Positions 27,101 through 40,000 of a stretch of DNA of 64,000 bases are shown here, piece after piece. Below the pieces are notes generated by a model, which had not been told where the DNA came from, ran no database searches, and saw only the letters and a program-made list of their open reading frames with translations. Position 1 is the stretch's first letter. Each line of letters starts with the position of its first letter. The position numbers were made by a program, and so were the translations under genes. Location of the stretch: NCBI GenBank assembly GCA_019009955.1, contig CM032230.1, forward strand, positions 122,330,501 to 122,394,500, given 5' to 3'. The DNA comes from Riptortus pedestris. Lineage: Eukaryota; Arthropoda; Insecta; Hemiptera; Alydidae.

Positions 27101-30100
27101 CAAGGCATAAACTACTATTTGTTCCTCTATTTGTTTTAATCAACAAACCTAGTTTTTGCACAACATAATTTCTTCAAATGCCTTAAATCCAACCTAGGGA
27201 TACAAATATGTATATAATATATATAAACATTAAGGTTTGTCTTAGGTTCTATTTGAATTTGGTGGGAATATATTTATTTATTACATAACCGAGTTCTCTG
27301 TATTTTTATAGTTTTCAACCTTTGGTTAATTCACTTCCCGACACTTGTAATTTACGTGCAACTTTTTCACTAACATTTCATCCCCAGTATTAATTCCAAT
27401 TTGTTTTTACATAGGCTTGTTAATTTGAGAAAAATAGAGAGTAGAATTGGAATTCGCCAGTGTGCCATTCCACCTCATGAGAAATCTAAGTGATCTAAAA
27501 AGTCCCTGCAGGATTGTTTTTTTTCTTCCATCAATTTTTCACTTATTCAACCCTGTATTTAACCCCATCTGATAATTAATAATTTAATTATATTTTTTAA
27601 ATATATTTTGCAACAGTCAGGACTTGATCTCGATGTTATACCTTCCTCATTCTATCATATATAGAAAGAGTGGAAGATTAATTATTTAAGTAATTGTGTT
27701 AAGTATATTAAAATGTGCTTAATATATTTTTCTTATATGATGCATTATATAATTTCAGAAATAGACTTTTATGTAACTCTCAACAAGGATAGTGGGAACT
27801 TCTTAAATGGGCATAGTACAAGTGCAGAAGCAGCACAAATTGAACCTCACCAGGATATGAAACGCACACATTCTAATGATAGCCTCTCTGAACATAGCAG
27901 GTAAGTTTTATAATTGCATTAAGTCCAATTTTAGTTGGTACCCGCAAAAGAAAAAGAGAAAGGAAATAAAAAGTTTTTATTCATTTTTTCCGGTCAAACA
28001 GACAGTCTTGAAAAGGGTAATAGGAAAATTTCAAATAAAACTAACTGAGACTAATATGTTGTGTAGAGTTAACTCTTTGTATGCGATGAAAGTTTATAGT
28101 CGTTTGGGATATTAGTGCTCCACAGGCGTCTTGAATATGTTTACAGAATCTCCCTCTTTGTCATTTCAGTGCCCAGTAGTATTTAGCACTGAAACCTTCT
28201 CAGTTATATAGTGGTTTTAACTATAGGTTTTATTTATTTTTCATCCCAACAGGTAGTGTGGGCATGAAGTCTTGTCACGTTATTAGAACTGTCCAATGTT
28301 ATTTTCCACCCCTTGAGATGCTATATCTGAACCCTTTTCTACCTGAATTTTCCTTAATTCGCATTATTAGTTTGACCATCTTTGTGCCATCACCTGTTCA
28401 AACAGTAATTACACTGACAATTTAGTTTGAGATAAAATGATTGATTTGACTACTGCTTTGATTAAACAAAAATATAATTCTATTGCCAAATCTGTCGGTA
28501 GATACCCTTATTACTGGCTGATGCCGAGTACTTGTGGCAAAGCACTTTCGATGCTATGACATCAAAAAAAAGGACAAAAAAAAAATAAAGCATAATAATA
28601 AATGAAAATAGAATAGGCTTGCTAACAAAACATTTGGAACGTAAAAGTCAACATAACATAACAAAGAACACCTTATTACCTGTACTGACCCAAGACTAGA
28701 GGACTGCTCATCTATAAAGACCTGCAAACAACTGTGCTACAAGATAAACAATCTGCCTCAAACTGAAGGAAACTAATATAGCTGATCATTGGACTAAATA
28801 AATACAGAAGATTTTAAGAAACTGTTCAGTATAACTTTCAACAGGCCTGAAAACAATGCCATTGCATCAAAACCATTTGCTATGTGTGACACTCAGGCAG
28901 TTATGTCAGTATCTAATTACAGATTTAACTAGTAATATTTTACTGGCGGAACCTACCTACTATTTGATATGCCAAAAAATATAACTATTTCACATATTGG
29001 CTACAAAAATTAATGAATATCACTTATTTATTGTTTTACTACTAAGTTAATGAATAAAGCAACTTGTTAGTTTATTTATGTACTTAATATGAGACATCTA
29101 GTTACAAATAAAGTTTAATAGTAGACAGTTGGGTAAAGGAGGGCATGTGGCAGAGTGAATAGAATGGTGGGGCTGTGGGGTGCCAGGCTGTTTGAGTGAT
29201 TGGCACTAGAGCCACGTCTCTTATCATTTGCTGCACAGGTAAAGGGTTAACATTAAAAAGTATATTATCCCATAGACTAGTATTTTGAAAATAGTTGTGT
29301 AGAATGCAAATTAATTTAATTTAGTTATATGAAAAGTAATAGAAATGTAAAAAAAATTGTTTGTTTTCAGTATACCTTCTAGAATTTTAATTCATGGAAG
29401 CACTTCAAAAAGGTTTCAATTCACTTACTTAATTTATTATTATATAAGGTGTCTTTCATTGCATGCTAAAATCAAATGATTAATAGCAACAAAGGATTGG
29501 ACATAATTAAGTCAGGTTTGAGGGGAGCCGTTTTTAGCTGATTCCCTTAAGTGTTGTACTCATGATGCAATTTTTGGAAACTTTCCTCAGATATCCATCG
29601 ACCCTACCAAGGAGATGACATAAATGAGGTCCGTTTAAAACTGTATATATATTGTTACCAAACTCGATATTTAAACGTTTTATATAAAAATGAAGATCAA
29701 GTTTGTTAAAGGCTAAAATTGGACTAGTGGGAGGGGGGGGGGTTAGAGGAGGAGAATTTTAATTCTTAATATCTCCGTTATTATGTATTGGATTGATAAA
29801 TTGTATAGAACCAATCTTATTGCAAATGTAATGTTCTTTAACCCTTTTCGCAAGGAAAGGGTTAAATGTTGATATGTACGTTTTTTCCCTATCTCGATTA
29901 TGATCTGAGATGTCATATTAACATAAGCTTTTATATTATGAAGCACTTCATTTGTAACCTAAATACCAAATATTGTTCTCATTAAACTTTTACAATTTGA
30001 GATAAATGCATTTACATGTATTGCACATGGGAAATCTGCTTAGTTAACACAGCCCCTGCGTGATGGACTTTTGTAAATTCAACATAGATGTCAGAGTAAT

Positions 30101-33100
30101 TCACATTATTAGATAAGCCAAAGAAAATAATCTACTTATTTAAATGATGTTTAGGATAATCAGCTATCAGTTCAAGAAGTACTCAATCAATCAAATGGTG
30201 GGTGTATTTTTGATGTCTACAAATTTGTATCTTTTAGCATAACTTCTTAAAAGCAATATTGTTTTAAGGACATCAGAGATACTAGCACTCTCATCACAGG
30301 TTACATTGCAAACATAAATACTTGTAGATGATACATAACTATCCTAAATGTCTTTTAAGATGATGCAGCTAACTAACATCTTGTAGATTTGAATTTATTT
30401 AATTCATATTTTAATTATTTTGCACGCATTTGCCTAATAGCAGAAAAATCAGGAGATTTAAAGTCTATTGCCTATTTATTTAATATTTTTCTCCCTGTAT
30501 TATCTCTTTGTGGAAATGCTTATCCTTTAGCTGTATTAGTTCTAGATTTATAGCTTACATCAGTTCATACATGGGAATTTCATTGTCCTTCTAATTATGT
30601 ATGTATGCACAAGTGTGATAAAAGCATAGAGTGAGACAACAAGTCCCGGGGTCGGCTCCCAGCGAGTACAAGTATTCTCTCAAATAAAAAGTAATTAAAT
30701 TATAAAAACTTTCAAATAACACAACAACTAGAGACCTACAATAAATGATAATCGATTTTAGACTTTTAATTAAATATTCATACTAGTACTGTTATTCCTC
30801 TTATCTTTGCTCATTTTTCTGAATGGAAGTTGTTCAGTTTTCTTTTGGTGTCCATTAACTGAAACAAGATTTTTACGAAGGAAACTTTTTTGACAAAAGT
30901 CCTTATTGATAATAGCTATTTGTTTTCAAATGTGAAATGTATCTTGTTAATATTTGAAAACTCACTGCAATAGAATAATGCCTCTTACAAACTATTCAAT
31001 TTGAACATATTCAGTTGACTATTGAAAGTAGTACATTTTCTATCTTTCAAATAGTCTGATAATTTCACCATCAGTATCGCATTATGTTCTATCATTATTC
31101 TGTTTATATTTATAGCCCACCACATGGGAGCCCAAAACCTGCAGTAAGATCACGTAAACAAAAACCTGCTGCTCCTAACCCTCCTGGAATGCCAAGTAAA
31201 GATGACTCAAAAAATACAGTTAATGATAAAAATAGCAATAGAGAAAGCCGTGATTTTTCAAAATCACAAGAAAAAATAAAAGAAAAAGAAAAGATACTCA
31301 AAGAAAAATCTGATGAAAAAAAAGAAAGCAAACAGAATAAAGATACTATGCGAGTTGATAAAGCAACAAGTCCCAGGCAAATTATTAAACCTGTTGAAGC
31401 TCCTCCTTCTAATAAGGATTTGGGCCATAATGAAAAGTGTCAAAATATAGAAGATAACTCGAAAAAACAAGAAATAAAGACTGATCCCACTGAAAAAAAT
31501 AAAGAAACAGAGAAGGTTGATTCGAAAGAATTGACTGAAAGAGAAAGAAAGAATAGTGATGTTAATATGGAATTTAATATGTACAATGCTAGGAGAGGTA
31601 GCAGTGGGGATTTAAATAGGAGGACCTCTAAATCTGGTGAGGACCTTAGGAAAATTAAAATGGATGATGGTGGCTATTGTACATTGAGAAAACCACCTAG
31701 ACCCATGCCCAGGACTATTATTGGTGAGGGAGAGAAGCCGGCCATTCCTGAACGGCCACCACAGCTTCAAAGACCTCTCAGCTTCAGGATTCCTAAGTCT
31801 CCAGACTCTTCTGAGGTAATTTACTTTCATTTTTATTATGTTTCTATATAATAAAAATTCCTATATATAATGACTTTTTCTAGCTCTAAGATATGTTTTT
31901 TTTTAATACTAACCATGTAGCTATGATCTCATGAATAACTATGGCTAAATTCATGGTATTACATTACTAAATAATAAGTATTAACTTTAAGTTTAGGGTT
32001 TTATTAATTTATGTTGCATTTTTTAAAGTAGATTTTGAGGTCTTTTTAGTAATACTTCTAGGGTTTCCAATGGTGAGTCATGTGATTCATAAAGGGGCAA
32101 TTCTGCAACATTTTCAGTGTGCATGCCCCTTGTGAAGATGAAGAGGTAGAAGAACTATCAGCTTATGCTTTTCTGATCAGCACCTTCTACTATGAGACAC
32201 TAAAGTATGACATAGATTTGGTATTAGTTGATTTTAATGGCAAGGAAGCTTTGGAAGTGGTTTATAGACCAGAAGTCAAACAGCATAACAAACTGGGTTG
32301 ACCCGAGGACAATGGTATATGAACTGCAGAGTTTGCTGGATTAAGTGCTATGAACTTCATGACTACTATGTTCCCTCACAGATAGATATATAGAAACATA
32401 GATATAAGAGATATAAAAAAACATAGATAAGCGCAGATGGAGATACTAGGAACCAAATAGACTACATTTAGTTGAGCACCAAATACTCGTTTTATTTTTC
32501 TGATGAACTACCAATATGCCTTCTGAATTACGGTTGTATATGATATATGTGTCAGAAATAATATCTGTAGATTGGTAAACAGCAAATACTGTCCCTATAA
32601 ATGACAATGAGAATAAATTTAAATGTAAAAATTATAGAAGTATAATACTTCTTCCCACAACTCATAGGATTCTGGTGGAGTTATAAATGCAGATGTCACT
32701 CAGGATGATCAATCACAGATAGTCTTTTCATTATTGGACACATACATGAAAAGGCCTATAAGTGATGTTGATCTGCAACACACCTCTTCACGGACTTCCT
32801 ACAGGCATTTGAAAGAGTGAGTAGGCTGAATATGCTGGTGGTATTGGGAATATGTAGTCGTCAGATTGTTAAGAATGATTTGGGAGGGAGGGACTCTTTG
32901 TAAAGTTTAAACTGGAGTTGGCATCTCTAATGACTTTGAGATTACCACTGGTTTAAGACAAGAATACCTGCTATTGTGATAATGGTGTCATTTAACCTCA
33001 CACTGGATGGGACAATCTGAAAAATAATGGCAAACTCTGGTGGTACTCGTACAGAAGACTGATGCAGCACAGGATGAATAGTCACAATTATCTACTGCTA

Positions 33101-33765
33101 GAAATATTGTGGCATTAGCCAGTGCTCTGGAATATTTTGCAAGATCAGTGCAATATCAATGGCTTAGAATATGTATAACAAAGGCCAAGTGCATGAGAAC
33201 TTCTAGATAAACCAAAAAGTTTGGTGGCCCTGTCAAATTGGGCATTGAACTGATGGACTCTCATAGTAAGTCTGATATCATTTATGCTATTAAGAAAGGA
33301 AGATTGCGATGGATACAGCAAGAGAGAATGGATCTCAGCAGATTATCTAAGAAAAGAGAAAAAGAAAGAGGGGCAGGCATAAATATAGATAGCCCTATTC
33401 TCTGCAGGTCCTTGATGAGGGTTTGCAGAGAGTAGGGCTCTGAAATTGAAGGATCCTAGCTGCAGACTAATAGTTGAACTGATTGCTATACATGCTGGCA
33501 GAGGCCCAGGTTCTACAAAGACTGTAGTGCCCCGGAGTAACAAGGAAATGACTCCATCATAGTGATCGATATAAAGTTAAAAATTGCAGAATAAATTACT
33601 ACCTGACTAAGAGGGGGCTTATGAGATCTTTGATAACATGCCTGTCTTTATTAAATTTCATCTTTTAGGTATATTTTTATCAATTTTAATTGTTATATAT
33701 TAATGTTTTTATTTTGTATATTTATTGATATAATTTCTGAGTCTGCAAATTTTCCTTGTTGCTTC

Positions 33766-33837
<72 letters not shown>

Positions 33838-34015
33838 CCACATGTTCTATTTAATGTTAAAAGTTATTATTACTTCTATTTGCATGACTGCTCAGTCTTC
33901 TTGGCAACATCAATGCTAGCTTTACTTGTTCTTTATTTTACCCCCATGTTTCTATCTATCCTAGCTATTATCACATTTATTGCCAATTATTTTACTTCTT
34001 GACTACAAATGAATT

Positions 34016-34071
<56 letters not shown>

Positions 34072-37000
34072 GCCTAGAGGTAAAAAAAAAAAATTCTAAT
34101 CAAAACATATTTATTTAGTTATTTTTCTTATTTTTTCTTATGCTTCTTTTCACGTAAAAATACAGCTAAAATGACTTTAGCTTAAGTCAATAGGGATAAA
34201 ATTATTTTAGATATATATGTGCCCTTTGAGGCTTAACAAAGACTTGAAACAAGAGTGTTTCATGTAAAACAAAAGATGAAGCCAATTAATGGCTAAATGA
34301 GCCTAGAGGGAGGGAAATCAATTTTTTCTCTAACTCGAATACTAACTGAAATATTCTTACTTTTTTAGTTTTTAGCCATCAGTAAACAACCACTCCTACT
34401 TATTTCGCATTAGCAATAAGCCAGCCTATCATAGAACATTTGATTTCAAGCTTAAAAGTGACATATCATTTTTAATTAAACAAGGCGAAGTAAGGGCTTA
34501 GAGAAGATGTAAAATACAAAAATTTGAAATGAAAGGATAGGATGTATAATATGTAATGAAAGATGGTTTTAGAAACAATGTACACGGTGTCTCATGAAAT
34601 GGTGGAGTAAAATTAAGAACATTTATTTTGTTTATAGAAGAAACCTTTATGTCACTTTCTTAATATAAGCTGAACTTAACCGGAGCTTATATTTTTAGTT
34701 TACCTCTTTCTTTAGTCTTAGAACGACTTAATTCTTCAGCCTAATTTCTTATGGAACCCTAAGAGACTAACATTATTATTATTATTTTTTTTTTAATTTC
34801 CAATCTGCTAAAATGTACATTCTCTTTAAATGTCTATGTTCAATATTTTTCTTTTAAAGGAACGTAATATTTCTCTTGAGAGGACTCACATGTATTCTGT
34901 TGATAAACAACAAGTGGCTATCATTCAAGTTAATACAGATAAAGTTCCTAATGACAAAAATTCAGGTAAGAATTAACATTTCCCTTGCTAAATCAATTAG
35001 TGGAAAGAGGTGTAGGAAACTTCATAACCAGAGTGATCTTTGATAAAATTGCATCATGCCTTGGAAGCTCTTTACATGCACATGTGGTTTTGTTAGACTT
35101 AAACTACCTGTCAATTTCCCATTCATTGAGTCCTCAATTGCTCATTCTTCTTTTAAGAGTTGTAAAACTATGTTTTTTTATAGCCACTATTACTTGTGTC
35201 TGCCTATGTATTCTCTACTAATAATTAAAACTAATTATTCATGATTTCAACATTTACTAAATTGCTACCTCTGACAAAGGTTGGTCATTGAGCTGAGTGG
35301 AAAGGGAAATCTGATGGTTCTAAATTCAGACTACCTCCTAGATGAGTATAACAATCGATTCATTTTGCTTATTTATTTGTAAAGTGCTTATCTGAAACAA
35401 TACTTCTTTAAAAAGAAGTAAAAAGCTATTCGATTACTTTGTTTAAGACATTTACTTTTATAAGTATACAAACCATGTTATGTCTGCTTTAAAGAATACA
35501 ACTTCCTTAAAATCTTTCATATCTATGCCCTTTATTCTGTTATTCATTATTCTTGATCCAATAAGAAAGCAATATCTGTGAATGTTTTAATCTTTCTTGA
35601 TCCTTTTCTGTTTTATTCCTAAATGCATGCACCTTTTAATGGGCACATATTGCTGTGGAAGTAGATGATGCCTGTTTAAGTGTTTAGAGATGCCAATCTA
35701 AGCACCTAGTAATACTCTAATTGAAATATTTATTATATATTATGAATTTTGGTTCCCAGAAACTATTAAACAATAAACAAATAGATTATGCATTTTTACC
35801 AAGCTTTATATTAACTTCATTTAAGCTATTGATTTCAGAAAATCTTTTATCTCTAATTTACCTCACTTTCTAGTTTGCTAAAGATAATGAAGTCAGCATT
35901 GATAGATACAATTTCATATCATTTTTAGGGGAATGGAATAATTAATTTAATGGATTCTTGAATTAAATTATGGGGTCAGTGGCACTAAACTAACAAGGCT
36001 CTTGTACATTAAACCTGAAACATTAGTAGATTTATAGAGGACAATAAAAGTTAATTACATTTTTGACAGGGGTTTAGAAAATTTGTATCTAAAGGTTAAT
36101 GTTACTTAAAAATAAGAATATAAATAAATCTTGGTTTATATAGACTAATAATAATATCTAAACCTGAAAAGTTGAACATATTTTTCTAGTTCTGTCATTT
36201 AATATAAAGTATGTTTTTTTTTTTTTACGCTATGCATATAAAAATATAATTATATTTAAATAGTAAGATATAATGATGAAAAAAACTAAATTCATGAGTG
36301 TCATTTATATTTTCAAAATGGCACAATTTCAGCCTTATTTATATATTAAATATTTCATGTGTTTATTAATTTTGTCTAATATTATTTTGTATGTTGATAC
36401 TGAAAACCATTAAGGACATTGACTAACAAATAGTAGCCAACTAAGAATTATCAATTTTAAAAAAAACTTCTTCACAATCCAAACATAAAACATATTCGAA
36501 GGGAAATTGATGTGGTATTTTAATTTTTTTTATTTTATTTTTATTATGCTTGCTACTTTTCATCTATTGCATTTTGTATTTTTATTCTTGTATTTATAAA
36601 ATATTTTATTTTGCATGAGACTTAAATGTTCTTCTTGTGTTATTGTATTTCCTGTGTCTGTAATAAATGTTCACCTAAATTTAAGTTTAATTATATATAT
36701 ATATATACTTTTAAAAATTGCATATTTTTTCAATTACTTAGCAATACACTCGACAAGCTTCACTTGCTTAAAGTGCTCTTTCTTACAGATTAAGTATGGT
36801 AAATATTGTTTCTTCATTATTTTTTATTAGCTTTATGGAGTTTATCATGTATCATATTTAAGTTTTGGTGCAGTATCTTTAATTTTTTTGTTTTTACTGT
36901 TTTCCATGGACTTGATGATGGTAGGGCTAATAGAATAAACAATAGGCAAAATAAAGAATTATAAAATTGTCACAGGTGGAGAGCTCAGCCCTGGAGAGAA

Positions 37001-40000
37001 GCCAGAGAAACCAAAGAAACCTGAGTCTTTAATGTGCCAACCAGGGCACCAAAGGGCAGCTTCTGAAGGAAGCATTATTGATACTGGTTTGTACTCGACT
37101 GTTAAGTTCTATAGTTATTCCTCTTTATTCAGGGAATTTAAATCTATCTTCTTTTTCCTCTCGCCTTCAAAACTATTAAAACTTATTTATTGATTAATAG
37201 AAACACCAAATTAAGTTTTATATTGAATGAAATGATTTATAGAAAAAATATCGTTTTACATTAGGCGGCTGTCTTGCTGTTGTTTCAACAGGGACAAGAA
37301 AATCTCTAGGATTCACAGAAGTACACTAGTAAAGTGGAACATGAAGATACTGTTTTTGCCTAGCCTTCTTCTCATGGTATTAACTCATACCAAAGACATT
37401 TTTTCTCAACATAAGAGAGGATTCTACCTCTCTTAGAAAGAGAAACTCATAGAAAGAGTGATGATCCCTAAATAGAATGCATGTATCTAGTCACCATACA
37501 TTAGCTAATAGGCTGACATCTGGGAGGGGGGGGGAGAGGGTGAGGTCATTTTTAAAGGGTAAAATGTATTTCATGTATGCTGAGCTAGAAAAAGAAATAT
37601 TTTGTCTGATAAAATTTCTTGGTAAGTATATTGAATTGTCAGCACATTTTAATAATGAATTCTTGTTTTCAGAAATTGTTATACCTTTCACTACTAGCCC
37701 TCAGGCTGCATAGTATTCGAGTGGCACCGGATAATTTAGCCCCTGAAGAGCCCCGTGTTCTGAATACTTTTTATATTCTAGAGTTAATCGTATGATTCCC
37801 ATTCCAGTTGTTTTAATTATGTTCCAGTAACTAGTTCCAGGCATTTCACCAGTAGACAAATTTTGATGTCTTATCATCAGGATCCTCATCAAAATCTGAA
37901 GAACAATCACCTTCAATTTCACTCACACTCCGAAAAAAAAATCTAACAAATTTCTTCATCAGAGAAAATGTTTTTTCCAGACATTTTCAACCACTCAACT
38001 GTTAGCTGGAAAAGCAGAAAATATACTGACTAAATATTCTAGGGTAAATTGCAGGTATTGAGTAAGGTACTTGAGATTGAAAAAGGGACAGGACGGGTAT
38101 GCAGGGAATCCCAGTATAGGAAAGCTAAAATCAAGAAAAGTGAATGCCTATGCCATCTGTCAGCTTTGAAGGGCACTGCAGCTTCAATAAAAAAAAATCA
38201 ACAAATGGCAATAGAAGAAGAACTAATATAATAGTTTGTAGGAGTTCATCACTAATCATGCCGGACTATTATATTAGTCCTTAGCCCATGGAGCACGTCT
38301 CCCTCCAGACTGAAATATACGAACCGTAGGAGTCTAAGGGTTTAAAAGAGAAGAATCACCAACAAGTAATAAAGCTATATTCCCTTGTTCTCCCGTCAAA
38401 CTTAAATTATGCCTGAAATTGAAAGAAGCGATAGCACCCTGAAATGTTAGAGAATTTAGGCTAGGATTCAGTTCAGAAAAGGAATTGCATAACTGTTTTA
38501 AAATATTGAAGGTCAGTCTCAGTTTATTCTGAAGCAATCTTCAACTTAATAATAACATATCAAAGTAACTTATGAACATTATAGTAATAGATGACTTATA
38601 AATGCATGCCATACTTATGAAGATCTAGAATATTTAGGAAGGTCTTAATTATTTAAATAAAACAAGCACATATATGCATCTATATGTGAATTAATTGTCA
38701 GACAGTATAGAAAGTATTCAAAGTGCTCTTCAATTTCCTCATGATGCTGCATGCTAAAAGATATGGATAGAACCACCTTGAAGCCTAGTAACTGAAGGTT
38801 CAAATGCAAAAATGTTTAAAAACTAATTTAAATCCCTAACAGACATCTTGTTATCTGTTTACCAAGTTCTCAAGAGCAAATAAATTGACATCAATTTTTA
38901 AACACAGCCAAACTACCCCTCTTGTTTGGGTGTTGAATTTGTATAAACATTAAAATTAGGGAGCCTCTGATTTATGTATAGAAAATGTTTATTTTGAAGA
39001 AAATTCATTAATGAATGTTTTATAGAGGAAGAATTCTTCTAGTATTCTCAAGAGTTAAGAGATATTAAGGCATATGAAGATCTAAATCAAGAAATGAGGA
39101 TATTAATCCAGTTTAGTAAGAATGAACTTGGAAATGTTTAATTTTTAGTCCCCAAAACTAACTACTGCAACTGCATGATCTTATAACAGTATTACTGTTC
39201 TTAAAGCATGGTGTGCAAAATTTGAAACGCTATTGAGTAGTATCACATTTTGGAGAATCTTAGTTCTTTGCACCCATTTAATTCTTATTACTATATTTAT
39301 AGTTGTTGTAATAATTAATGAAATCAATTTTAGTTTTTATATTAGATATAGTAATATTTAATGTCAGTGTACTCTATATTATTAAAGAAAATAAATCTTG
39401 TTCTACAAGTTATATGATGAGGACGTATTGGAATTGTTTTTCAAACTAAGCCCCCAACCTCTTTTAGTCACCTAAAATAAATTCTTAAATCTAAGAGAGG
39501 GTGTTTTGTTCCCATTCACCTGACATGCACCAAGGGACTATCACTTATTTTGGTCTCTACCAAAAACCACTTTGGTGAAAACACTTAGAAAATGAACAGA
39601 CTACTACTATCAACCTACATAAATTTGTTATCTGTTAGCTCCAACTACATGGGATTGTGTAGTTTATTGAAGAGATGAACAGACAAAACTCTCAAATCAA
39701 TTTTGTGTCTGTAATTAGTTTTATTTTATCTTGAAAACCCAAGACCTATTTCATACCTTATGGGAAAAGACTTTTTTATCCCATTATCTGAAATATATCA
39801 ACCTTTTTTTTCTGTAGATGTTATGCAGTAATTTTTTGTAAACCTATTAATTTATTTACAGAGTTGAGAACTTTGAGATAAATAAAAGCAATATTTGTTT
39901 TAATGCCGTTATTATTTTGATTGTGTGGTGTTTTCCCTTGTTTTCATCGTTATCTCAACTTAATTTTAATGTTTCAATTAATTTATATTTAAGTGGCTGT

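Noticed and set aside
37700..38345. piggyBac-like remnant (acidic SDFDEDPDD run, GGG/TTAA-like edge)
   Set aside because: No catalytic motif, no matching inverted ends, and the TTAA is not aligned with a terminal CCC/GGG.
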